Source: Polytrichum commune
Lineage: Eukaryota > Streptophyta > Polytrichopsida > Polytrichales > Polytrichaceae
Direction: 5' to 3'
Assembly (NCBI GenBank): GCA_950295325.1
Contig: OX485804.1
Location: forward strand, 36,084,001-36,148,000
DNA: 64,000 nt
The notes under the pieces are model-generated. The model had not been told where the DNA came from and did not search any database. It saw only the letters and a program-made list of their open reading frames with translations. A program made the translations under genes and the position numbers. This document shows positions 1 to 9,948 of this stretch, piece by piece (position 1 is the first letter of the stretch; the number at the start of each line of letters is the position of its first letter).

Positions 1-2850
1 GACGCGAAACTCACTCATAAAGACATATATCTAACATACATAGACTTCAAAAATGCATTCGGTTCCATAGATCATGCACGGCTACTCGCCATAATGGAAG
101 ATTTAGGATTCCCCCTAGACGCAGTTGAAATAGTCGGAAACATATATAGGAACTCCACAACGACCTTCGCCGGCAACCATTTTGAAACAACACCCCCAAT
201 CACAATCAGCCGAGGGACAATTCAAGGTGACACACTTAGCCCCTACCTATTCATCATATTCTTAGAACCACTTCTAAGATGGCTAGAAAAAGATAACCTG
301 GGTTATCATTTTAACACATCCCTATCCACATGTACCACCACCGCCTACGCCGACGACCTAGCAATCCTCACCGACAACATAAAACACATCCAACCTCAAA
401 TAACTAAACTACAAAAATTTGCCGAATGGTCACATATGGACCTTAACCTATCCAAATGTGCCATTACGGGTTGCCCTAATAAATCTAAACTTAAACCAAG
501 CATCTTCAAAGCTTACATACAATCACAAAATATTACCTACAAATCTAACTCATTTCCAACTCTCACACAAAATGAACCCTACACCTACCTAGGCATCCAC
601 CTAATGCCATCACTAAAGTGGAATCTACAAAAAGAGATCACGCTACAAAAAGCCAAACAGCAATGCAAGCTACTTACCCTCTCACCAACCAGCCTCAAAC
701 AAAAAATCCACATCCTAAACACAGTCATCAAACCCCGCATAGCATATGCATACTATGCAGTCCCATTCTCCAAACCGGATATCAAAAAACTTGACAAACT
801 AATTAGCAAACTAACCAAAGAAATATGCAATATACCCAAAAGCTCCGCTAATATTCTCACACATCTCCCACATGAAAATTTTGGCATCAACGTCACCTCC
901 CTCCTACCTGACTACATACACTGCATAGGTCAACAACTCATACAAGTCCTCAACGACCCAGGCCAATTAGGCATTATATACCAAGGATTAACAAAATACA
1001 TCTCCGCCACATATGGTGGCTCATTACACCTCCCAAAACTTAAGCAACAAGCATGCGCCAGATCACCCATAGCTAGAACACTCTTCTTACTAGAAAGAGA
1101 ATACGAAATACACGTCACCACCGCAAACCGAGCATTCCCCATTAGAAGCACCCCAATTGAACAAACATGGAAAAAAACCCCCACATATGCCACCCTCCCA
1201 AAAAACTCCAAAACAAAAATACAACGATACTTAGACAAATTATATACATATGGCATCACGACAATAGCACAAATCCAAAATCCGGACACCATGAACATAC
1301 TAACACCGGAGGAATTCCGAGTTAGATACAAGCAAATACCTAAAACTATCAAAGAAGCACTACAACAAGCTAAATCATTATTCCCCACCCCATCACTACC
1401 CACCACCCACATAACCCACCCCCAACCCCCACTACACACCCACACTAACACCAACCAACAAACAAACCCATCCACACGATCCGCCCTTGGATGCGAAATC
1501 CATACCATAATCAGCGACAAAATCACCACAAGAAAAGATAAATGGGGAGCACAAGCCATAAAAGTAGAATATCTATGCCAATGGCGCAATATAACCGACA
1601 CCATACAACATTGGCGCACGGAAGAGGAACTTCTACACCCGGACAACATATTCCTAGATCACAACCTATTACTCATAAATCAATATCACAAAACAAAGAT
1701 AGAACACAAAAACACACAAATATATGAAGACTACTCTACATACTCCCAATCTAAAGACAACAAATTCATCCACCCTCCCCTCGCAATCACAAACCTCACA
1801 ATTGCCACACAAGAACGAAATCCCGACAAAGACATAATTACCAACAAGCCAACAATACAAATACAAGGCCCGTTGACCAACATATACGACCAAAACGGAA
1901 ATTACATCACCACCCTTAACACCGATAGAATACAATGGCTATGGAACCAATTCTCCCAAAACCACCTCACACACCTAACCACATTCTTACAACCGCCGCC
2001 ACAAGACTTTGAAACTGAAATACTATGGCTAATACACAGATACATTACCATACTCCCAAAGAAAAAACCAAAAAACATACGACCAACCAACTTACACCAC
2101 ACACTACACCCAGACATTACCAAACTACTAATTGAATCCCTCAAAATCACCCATGCATACTATTCATCCCCCCTCACATGCCCCACCCAAATTACGCAAT
2201 ATAACTCACCCCACAACAGAGACATAATATTCGGTTCCATGGGACACACGAAATCCTCTAGATGGACGGGAATAGGCATAGCCCACCCAAAAGACCATAA
2301 CTCGACCCTCGAAGCCATACACTGGGCCAGAATGGCTGCAAAAGAAAACCCCCAAACCACCACCATCCTCATTGTCAACTATAAAGATTGGACCACACAA
2401 CACTTGCCCATCAACGGACAAGTTGACATACACACAATAGCCACCATCCCACCACACACTATAAAATACGACCCCACACCGGAATGGCCCAAATACTACC
2501 AATACACGGAGCCTGCCCTCACATCCATCATATGCATACATAATCAATCACATCCTACTCAAAACCTCCAAACCCCGCACGAACTACACAATGTCCTCAC
2601 ACGAACATTAAACACACACATAGATACCTATTCCATTACCCCCACACCAACACAATATAAAGTAAAATTCTCCAAAGCATGGCTAAACGCCCCCAAAATA
2701 AACCCACCTCCCATAAACCACAACACATCACACATTCCCACAAAATACCACCAAACATACCCACTCAAATTCCCCCCCCCACCAATGTATATACACAGAT
2801 GGGTCATTTATCCCACCAACTACCAACTCCGAAGGAAACATAGAAGGTAA
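1..2850 (+). CDS. LINE polyprotein part 1: RT, chromodomain-like, methyltransferase-like (partial)
   Basis: The frame is open from the first base (the ATG at 94 is internal, not the start) to a TAG/TAA-type stop at 2850, about 949 residues. RT motifs are clear: motif A (YIDFKNAFGSIDH, about 37-75), motif B (RGTIQGDTLSP, 211-243) and the catalytic YADD (346-357). Residues about 496-567 (1486-1700) resemble a chromodomain, with YLCQWRN, a following HW-TEEEL and a hydrophobic C-terminal helix. Residues about 707-853 (2120-2560) resemble the catalytic region of PCIF1-type adenine methyltransferases (YYSSPL, FGSMG at 2230-2244, WTG, then HPK where the family has NPPF, then a KDW block). RT copies element RNA at the target site; the other two domains are inferred. 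The frame runs past RNase H in the wrong phase, see the next entry. Confidence 0.85.
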   Translation, partial: DAKLTHKDIYLTYIDFKNAFGSIDHARLLAIMEDLGFPLDAVEIVGNIYRNSTTTFAGNHFETTPPITISRGTIQGDTLSPYLFIIFLEPLLRWLEKDNLGYHFNTSLSTCTTTAYADDLAILTDNIKHIQPQITKLQKFAEWSHMDLNLSKCAITGCPNKSKLKPSIFKAYIQSQNITYKSNSFPTLTQNEPYTYLGIHLMPSLKWNLQKEITLQKAKQQCKLLTLSPTSLKQKIHILNTVIKPRIAYAYYAVPFSKPDIKKLDKLISKLTKEICNIPKSSANILTHLPHENFGINVTSLLPDYIHCIGQQLIQVLNDPGQLGIIYQGLTKYISATYGGSLHLPKLKQQACARSPIARTLFLLEREYEIHVTTANRAFPIRSTPIEQTWKKTPTYATLPKNSKTKIQRYLDKLYTYGITTIAQIQNPDTMNILTPEEFRVRYKQIPKTIKEALQQAKSLFPTPSLPTTHITHPQPPLHTHTNTNQQTNPSTRSALGCEIHTIISDKITTRKDKWGAQAIKVEYLCQWRNITDTIQHWRTEEELLHPDNIFLDHNLLLINQYHKTKIEHKNTQIYEDYSTYSQSKDNKFIHPPLAITNLTIATQERNPDKDIITNKPTIQIQGPLTNIYDQNGNYITTLNTDRIQWLWNQFSQNHLTHLTTFLQPPPQDFETEILWLIHRYITILPKKKPKNIRPTNLHHTLHPDITKLLIESLKITHAYYSSPLTCPTQITQYNSPHNRDIIFGSMGHTKSSRWTGIGIAHPKDHNSTLEAIHWARMAAKENPQTTTILIVNYKDWTTQHLPINGQVDIHTIATIPPHTIKYDPTPEWPKYYQYTEPALTSIICIHNQSHPTQNLQTPHELHNVLTRTLNTHIDTYSITPTPTQYKVKFSKAWLNAPKINPPPINHNTSHIPTKYHQTYPLKFPPPPMYIHRWVIYPTNYQLRRKHRR

Positions 2851-4216
2851 CACCGCAGGCTCCGGCATATACAGCCCTAACAACAACATCCAAATATCAG
2901 AAAGACTCCCAGGCTACCAAAACATCCTTAGAGCAGAACTCAACGCCATACTTATAGCGGTTAAAACCATCCGCACCACCAAGATAGACACACACATTTT
3001 TACAGACAGTCTCAACAGTATATTCCTAATCAACAACCATATTAGACATCCATCATCCCAACACCATCACCCAGACAAACTACTCATAGCCGCAATAATT
3101 CACCATATCTATTGGACACCGCACAAAATACATATACACAAAGTAAGAGCACACTCGGGTATTTCCGGTAACGAAATCGCCGACACACTCACCGTCAAAG
3201 GGAACCTCCTAGACAAACCAACCAAAACACCACACATACACATAGCGCACCAAACCCCATACTGGCTAGCCAGCTGCCCCACCGCCACACATGATGGAGC
3301 CATCCGAAACCTCCACACAATTATAACCAAAGAACACATAATTCGGGAAACAGCAACAGCTAAACATAGATTCCCTTACGTAGACAAATGGCTATCAAAC
3401 GACCAAATACACCACAAACTTTCTAACCACTTCTGGACAAATGATACGGTCACGGATGCACAAATATCCCAAACGTTAAAATTTAGATACGCCCAATACA
3501 TGGGCAACCACAGAAAAAACATCTTTTGGCCAAACACACACCAAAATCCCAACTGCACATTATGTCCCAAAAACGATCGAGACACATGGCCGCATCTTCT
3601 ATCAATGTGTGAACACCCCTTCTTAAAGGGCCTACGCATATCCCGACACAACAAAGCCGTACACCTTATCACACAATTGCTACAAGCCAACAAAAACACC
3701 CGTTTCTATACACTAACCAACGCCGGTAAACACAACAACAACCCCCCAGAACAAACAATCCCAGAATGGCTAATTAAATGTACATGCCCACACACCCCTT
3801 GCCTATGCCAAGCCAAACTCAAACCAGACATCCTATGCATAATTGGTGCCCCAAACAATACGCAAACACCCATAGTTCCATCCCCCACGACCATAATCCA
3901 ATTTATAGAATTTACTTATTGCCACGACAGATTCCCCGAACAAGCCATTACTCGCAAACACGCCAAATATGACCCACTCATTAAAACTATACAAGACCTA
4001 GGGTGGAAAACTAACCCCCTAATTACCATTACTGCAGGAGTAAGAGGAGCCATCCACACCCACTCCATGGAAAAACTAGCCCACCTCCATATCCCAAAAA
4101 ACACTATCAAATCACTCATGAAAAACCTACACATTAACGCCATTAAATACCTCACCTACCTCATACTCAACAAACGTAAACTGGATAACAAACAATCACC
4201 GGTCCCCATCACATAA
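2783..4216 (+). CDS. LINE polyprotein part 2: RNase H, CCHC knuckle, restriction-like endonuclease
   Basis: This frame, one base forward of part 1, carries an RNase H domain with all expected acidic residues: D in YTDGSF (2798), E in RAELNAI (2936), D in FTDSLNS (3005), H in RAHSG (3152) and D in NEIAD (3182). A Cys-Cys-His-Cys knuckle follows (about 3554-3610, CTLC then H and C). The C-terminal region has KPDILCI (3821-3841), then IEFTYCHDRFP with its Glu at 3908, then a K-x-x-KY stretch, which fits the PD-(D/E)xK pattern of restriction-like endonucleases in R2-type and Dualen-type elements. The same block is conserved in the diverged copy at 29698-30610, so it was under selection. There is no start codon at the junction. 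It was presumably translated as one polyprotein with part 1 before a single-base change near the C9 tract at 2772-2780. Confidence 0.82.
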   Translation, partial: QCIYTDGSFIPPTTNSEGNIEGNTAGSGIYSPNNNIQISERLPGYQNILRAELNAILIAVKTIRTTKIDTHIFTDSLNSIFLINNHIRHPSSQHHHPDKLLIAAIIHHIYWTPHKIHIHKVRAHSGISGNEIADTLTVKGNLLDKPTKTPHIHIAHQTPYWLASCPTATHDGAIRNLHTIITKEHIIRETATAKHRFPYVDKWLSNDQIHHKLSNHFWTNDTVTDAQISQTLKFRYAQYMGNHRKNIFWPNTHQNPNCTLCPKNDRDTWPHLLSMCEHPFLKGLRISRHNKAVHLITQLLQANKNTRFYTLTNAGKHNNNPPEQTIPEWLIKCTCPHTPCLCQAKLKPDILCIIGAPNNTQTPIVPSPTTIIQFIEFTYCHDRFPEQAITRKHAKYDPLIKTIQDLGWKTNPLITITAGVRGAIHTHSMEKLAHLHIPKNTIKSLMKNLHINAIKYLTYLILNKRKLDNKQSPVPIT

Positions 4217-4238
4217 AAGAAACTTGGCTAGTACCAAA

Positions 4239-4341
4239 GAGCCCACCCCTACGGGGGCATTAGTCTAGTGCTGCATCACGATAACCGTGATCAACACTAG
4301 ATCAACGGGCTCAAATTCACGCCGGTATTTGATACGGGCGT
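4239..4341 (+). other. Structured 3' UTR of LINE copy 1
   Basis: Three nested inverted repeats form a long hairpin: GAGCCC (4239-4244) with GGGCTC (4307-4312), TCTAGTG (4264-4270) with CACTAGA (4295-4301), and ATCACG (4275-4280) with CGTGAT (4286-4291). A second hairpin follows, ACGCC (4319-4323) with GGCGT (4337-4341). The copy at 50211-50317 keeps the same architecture with different stem sequences. In R2-type elements the 3' UTR fold is what the reverse transcriptase recognises; a similar role here is inferred. Confidence 0.72.
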
Positions 4342-4362
4342 TCACTTTTCTTTTCTTTCTGT

Positions 4363-5558
4363 CGTTGGCAAAAAAAATTAAGAAAATAGTGTTGCTTCAC
4401 ATCCAAGTTGGTCTAACTCTTTACGTGACCCCTAAATGGGCATCACCAGAACTAGCGGGCTTTCAAAAATTATTGCCTCCTTTCAAACATAACATTATTC
4501 AGCTGCTATGAACTGTTACATTCTAATAATAATAGTAAGAGTACTTCACCCAAGTTATCAAGTTGAATCTACTCTATAAAGAGAATAACCATGGTATAGT
4601 TCCCAATACTATCTAATAGATTCGTGACCCCACCCACCTTTCATACTTAGTTGGACAATGTTATGACAATAGTAAGGCACATACCACATGGCATGCACCT
4701 ATCTCCCCAAAGCTCAAGTCCCTAGGTTCCCACATGTTTGGTTATAGATATCCGGTTCACTCAACACTCACACCAAGATGGGTTGTGCAAACAAACAGGT
4801 TTAAGTTATGTTGCTCTACCTTTTTGTTGACATGTAACTAACATTCCCCCTTAACTTAAAGGACCACGAATGTGTTTTTGTGGGATGTGTGACCATTTGT
4901 ATAAAGCCTCAACAAGCATTGAACTAAATTATTTGGTATATAATATTGAATCAATATATATAGCACAACCTATTAGAAAGAGGAAGTGAAAAAAATTTGT
5001 ATGTGACGACGATGATCAAATATGTGTGGTATGTATGTGGATCCAAGTCATTTTTAATAGCTCAAATCTCCCTATATTTTAATTTGAATATATTTATGCT
5101 TTGAATACAATAATACATATAATAAATGAGAAAACGATTATATGGTTATTTTTAACACTAGCTAGAATATCAAGAGATAAATTGACCTCCTCCACATGAC
5201 ACCTTCAAGCCTCTCAGACCTTTAATCCTTCAAGACCAAGATTTTTTTTTTGGTTTGGGCAATCACCTTTGCCCAATCATACCAAAATACGATTTTACTT
5301 CATAATCTTATGATTTCAGACACATCGGTGGCTATTTGTTTTTGTGAAAAATCATGACCTTACAAAAATACCATATGTACAATCAAATGCACCATAAGAT
5401 ATATAAATTTTCTTCAATAATTTGTTGGATTAGATTCAACTATTTTAGGAGATTTCGCTTCAGCATGTACGGGTTAAGGCTTGAACCATTTTCCACAGTT
5501 ACAATTGTAAGGCTATTTTCCTCCCATTTGCATGGCTACACTCAAGGCTCGGCTCTCA
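4363..5558. other. Spacer without recognisable gene
   Basis: AT-rich intergenic DNA with no convincing coding frame. A short inverted repeat (TTTGGGCAA about 5255, TTGCCCAA about 5272) follows a T11 run. Nothing else is recognised. Confidence 0.5.
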
Positions 5559-5775
5559 CACCGTTTATGGTACTTAGCATCACTTACTATTTGGAATTAC
5601 TCAATGCTATAACTTCAAACTGTTTGATTCATTTTTTATTAGCAAAGGTTCAAAAGGTTGTTTGGAAATTGTAGAAGATAAATAAGTTTACTTGATAAAT
5701 CCTTACATTCTCTATAAAAAGTTAAAGCACTGAGTAACTCCTAATAATAAATGACACTAAATTTAATAAACAATG
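5559..5775. repeat. MITE family K, copy 1 (217 bp)
   Basis: Starts CACCGTTTATGGTA and ends with AACAATG followed by TA. The interior matches the K copies at 31913-32129 and 51323-51539 (ACTTACTATTTGGAATTAC, then AATGCTATA). All three are exactly 217 bp. Its terminal bases resemble the longer G family, so K and G probably used the same transposase. Confidence 0.65.
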
Positions 5776-5799
5776 TAGTGATTGTGACCCATTGTTATG

Positions 5800-5880
5800 A
5801 GGGAAGCTAACATGTGAGGAGTGAGGGTTGGCATGTGAGTGAGGGTTGGCGTGTGAGTAATGAGGAATTTTGAGGAATTT
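5800..5880. repeat. Short GAGGGTTGGCRTGTGAGT minisatellite
   Basis: The motif GTGAGNGAGGGTTGGC is repeated in degenerate form, followed by a doubled GAGGAATTTT. Small local tandem duplication. Confidence 0.5.
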
Positions 5881-6168
5881 TTTGTCCAGCAAGAGGCTAT
5901 TTAAGCACAAAATGGAATATAAATTGGTTAAAAAGTAAGGATTCAATATTTTGGAAAGAAGAAAGAAAAGATTGAAGTGGACTCTATTACCATGAATTTT
6001 AGGGTGTCTTTTAATCCATGGTGATAGGCACTTTACTAAATTAACAAACATTAAAATGAAATGTAAAGCATCTTATTGTAACAACCGTTGAGTTGCAACA
6101 TCAGTGTGCTTTACTTTTCTTATGGCAAACATATGTGTTCCTATATATAAATACTAAGTGTTCCTATC

Positions 6169-8249
6169 ATGGCATTGAGCTTCTTCCGCAACACTAACAA
6201 GCCCAAGAAGACGCATCACCTCATTGTAGTTGAATGTGGGTGCATGATTGAATTTGTCGGTGGCATAGTCCACTTTGCACAAATACCTGGAAACATTGTA
6301 CAAATGTTTTTAGGATACCCACTGACCCCTCTTCCCCATTGCCATTGTTGACATCTTCACAAATCGCAAGTGCATTAGGGATAATCTGCTATGGACATGA
6401 GGTATGTTTTCTCCTCTTTGGAAACTATGGTTAGTGAAATTATTAGCCTAACATTTAGGCTCACAAGAAGGATCTACAAGGACAATGATCCAAGTCTACC
6501 CATGGTCAAATGTGAGTGCACATGTCTTTTCCACTGGTCTGTGAGCTTGGAAAAGATGACGCAAAAGTACATCAAACCAACTTTTGCAGTTTCAGCACAA
6601 ATAAGCAAGATTATAAGGGCGCGAAGACAATGGATGACACCAAGACTAAGTATCATGTGATTCATTTGTGGTGGTGAATGACATAAATGTAGGATTTATT
6701 TTAAATAAACTCATTGGATGCTAGCATTGATTTTGGAAACGCTATCATTCTATATTAGCTTTATTTTAGGGAAGAACAATTTTGGTTTAGTGGCAATGAT
6801 GGTGGATGAAGAGAACACACAACCAAAACCTCCATGTGGCGGGGAATCGGGTTCCAAGGGGACTCTGGTACGGACTCCGGGGAGACACCGGGAGGTACAC
6901 CCGGAAGAAGAAGAGTGAATGCACCAAGGGGTGGACCACAACCCATCAATCTAGAGGTAGTGTTGGACCCCGATGTTCTCGCTAATCCCAAATGCTAGGA
7001 TGAAAAGGGTACAAGATTATCTTGATTTTCTTCCAGTCTTAGGTCATCAACCTCTAGGGACTCCACCCTCTAATCGGGTAGACCACGACGATGCAAGCAC
7101 ATTGTTAGGGGTACCCGTTGACCACCTGCTAGGTGACCGAGAATTCACATGATACCACCACATGTACCCCTTCTGGTTTTGTCCACGGTCTTTGCTAGTT
7201 GATGTGGAGATGACATTGGAGGTTCCAACACCACCACTAGTAGTTGCTGACAATGGAGGTGTTGAAGGTTGTGTTGGTGAAGTGCAAGTTGGACCATGAA
7301 CATGAAGTGGAGTTGGTCTGCATGGAACACATGAACGAGGTCCACGGGTTGAAGGCCCGGATTGAGGAGATGACTAATCTTGCGAGGTTAGCAGTGAATA
7401 GTGATGGATGAGCTTGATAAACCTAGGAGTCCTTGTAAACAATGGCTTGATCGTCGACTATTATTCACCTCATAGCCACCCGTGGATTTCAAGTACCCCA
7501 AAGGATTTTTTGGTCGATGATAAACATGACCCTAGCATTGATTGGAATGCGAGACCCAAAGATGAATTCTAGTGGGTGATAGTGGTATCATCTCACACCG
7601 TGATACCTCCAGCCACACCTACATTGTTGTGGCCATGTGTCCTTGGGTGGATGGGAGTTTTTGTGGCATATATACTAAACCTTGGGGATCCAAAGGTGTG
7701 TGGATCATTGGCTCTTGTGGTCATATGGTCCATCCGAATCACTTGTTGCCTCACATGATGCAAACATGTTGTTGTCCTTCATGCAAAGCCCCTTCATATT
7801 GCAGGTTGTATGAGCAATTCGGCGTGCAGTGAGGAATGCCTCTGAATTATGAGCACAATAGGACCCACAAAGTATTGCCCACAGGCACTCCTCCTACATG
7901 TAGTTGGCAAGCACAACGGTATGCCAAGAACGTCCAAGGTAACCGATGTATCTCAAATTCAAGCATGTTACAAGGGCAGTGCATGAGTTTTTACCCTGGC
8001 CCTACACCAAAAGCATGTGGTGAGAGCATTTTTGTACCAGATCATGGAAGGTCATGTTGGCGGTACAGGGGAGTTCGTCCACGGTCCACACCTCCAAGGT
8101 TACATTATGACACCAATGGTAACGTGATTGTGGGGGTATTATCTCGCAAACCCACTGCAAGTGAGATGATGACTTGGGATATGGAAGAGATCTTGGACGT
8201 TCAAAGTTCGTCGAGGAGGCTAAACTTGAGGGCATCAATGAAAATTTAA
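6169..8249 (+). pseudogene. Coding-like scraps, possibly one decayed gene or transposon
   Basis: Several short frames lie on the plus strand in sequence that is G-richer than its surroundings: 6169-6351, 6391-6660, a coiled-coil-like stretch near 7270-7410 ending at a TGA, 7572-7832, and 7836-8249 (137 aa). The frame at 7572-7832 has a Cys/His cluster (SCGHMVHPNHL then CCCPSCKAP) faintly like a RING or other zinc finger. No intact domain was recognised and no frame joins the pieces. Either an old transposon ORF or a dead cellular gene is possible. I do not assign a function. Confidence 0.25.
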
Positions 8250-8280
8250 TAGAAAATCATCAACATAATGTAATGTCATC

Positions 8281-9670
8281 AAATTTTTAACAAAATATAA
8301 AACAACGAGCTACCCAATAACACCTACTTGCACACCACTTCCATCATCTTCCATAAAAATGTATATCATTTTTTGCATTTCTTTTGTCAACATAAATCGC
8401 TTGGCTTTGTATATCAATATGCCTTTATTATGATGTTTATGATACTTTTTTACCACAAAATTTGAAGTTCACCAACTACATACAAACCAACCTCCGTTTC
8501 CTCCTTTCTGACGCACATAATGCGAGGGTGTTACGAACCGCTCCTTCTAGTTCGTGCGTGCTACTATTCAGAGTTACACAGTACAATAACGTCTTCCTCG
8601 GGAGCCCGATTTCTACCAACGAAAGTTGAGTAGGTTGTATCGGTCGACGTTCGTAAGAGCCACAGCGACGTCACATGCAGCTTGGTAAAATGTTGCAGTC
8701 TCGTTAATTAAACAGGTATAGCACCGGCATCACTCGGAACAGTGACACGCATCGATTGGGGGGAATGAGCGTAGTTCCCACCCCACCCCACCCAAGTGTG
8801 GGATGGTGGAAGCCGACCATGTGAAATCTTACTTGCAGACACAAGCAGTCGTCCTCTCGACTCGATAAGCTCGAGAATACGGCGCTTCCCACATGATGCA
8901 TTCGGCGCTACACAACAAGAGAGGTGGCCATCAGTGGGATGGGATGGGATGGGATGAGCGAGGGAGGAGACACAAGGGCCTCGGCAACTTCACTGCAACT
9001 GGAAAGGAGGCTTCAGTACCACCACAGGTGTCCGACATATCTTATGAGCATGTTGAGACAAAATGGAAGGGCAGTCATGGCGACTGCCTCCGAGGGTCCC
9101 ATCCTGCCTTCGTCTGTCAACGTCTCCTCGGGAACTACCTCACCTCACCTCACCTCAAACTAAGGTGGAAATGCCATACCCCGGTAACCACCCTCTCGCC
9201 GTGCACTAGACCGCCGTCATAATGGTGAAGTGTCATTTCTAAAACTGATCATGGCTCGGCGGCAACTTCATTGTGTGTATACTTAGTGTAGCCAATGGGA
9301 GTCAAGCGGTAATGTGCTCGTGAGGTAACTGATTTAGGCGATGTTCTGTATGGAACTGTGGATTACTGTGTTCGGTGTAGGGAGAATCTAGTGAACGAGT
9401 AGGGGGTTGGATAACTTTCCACTTTGAAGAATTGTAGCATTTTTTTGTATAGGGAGGAAAAATATGAAACAACTTGCATTCTTCATGAATCGTTCTCGTC
9501 TATCTTGTAGAATTATCTCATGGTTGTCATACCAGATCTTCAATGCGAATCACCTTATTTTCATGGGTTATAGTATTTCTACCTTAAACTAGGCCACGCG
9601 AGGAATCATATACTTACGGTGAGGTAAATGGGTCTTGAGCGGGGGGGGGGTTGCTATTTCATGAGCGCCT
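8281..9670. other. Spacer with GGGAT microsatellite and G-run
   Basis: No gene recognised. It holds a (GGGAT)n tract at about 8937-8957, a short CTCACCTCAC repeat near 9140 and a run of about ten G near 9640. Confidence 0.5.
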
Positions 9671-9903
9671 GGACATGAGCATGCTCATGTCAGACCCCTC
9701 GGTTATAGGGATTATAGGGTTTTACCCCTCGATCACAAGGGCCTAAGGATCCAAGAGCAGAGGTGCCCACCAAAAACAATTCAGCAACCTTGAAAGAAAA
9801 GAAAAAAATTACACATGCATATTTCGGTGTTTTGCAATATGATGAGCAAGTCTGAAAAAGTTGGTGATAGGGCTTGCTCATGCTCGTGCTCATGCTCATG
9901 TCC
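9671..9903. repeat. Short inverted-repeat element with palindromic end
   Basis: The left end GGACATGAGCATG and the right end CATGCTCATGTCC are inverted repeats about 233 bp apart. The left end is part of an 18-bp perfect palindrome (ACATGAGCATGCTCATGT, about 9673-9690). The right end carries a repeated GCTCATGCTCGT stretch. Probably a non-autonomous DNA element. No clear target duplication. Confidence 0.45.
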
Positions 9904-9948
9904 TAGTTTCACTCATCTTAAGTGGCTCGTTTGCTTAATCGGGCCCGT

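Larger units (their letters stand above)
1..4362 (+). mobile_element. LINE copy 1, 5' end outside window
   Basis: This is a non-LTR retrotransposon with two coding frames (1-2850 and 2783-4216) followed by a 3' UTR with hairpins and a pyrimidine-rich tail ending near 4362. The window opens inside reverse transcriptase motif A, so the 5' UTR, any upstream endonuclease and the start codon lie to the left. The sense strand is strongly C- and A-rich and G-poor, unlike the flanking AT-rich DNA. The domain order RT, RNase H, CCHC knuckle, PD-(D/E)xK-like nuclease recalls the Dualen/RandI clade known from green algae, which combines RT and RNase H with a restriction-like endonuclease. That assignment is an inference from motif order. 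The coding region is nearly intact, so this copy is probably young. Confidence 0.88.

Noticed and set aside
930-1649. Long minus-strand frame (239 aa)
   Set aside because: It lies wholly opposite the LINE coding frame, whose G-poor sense strand leaves few antisense stops. No domain.
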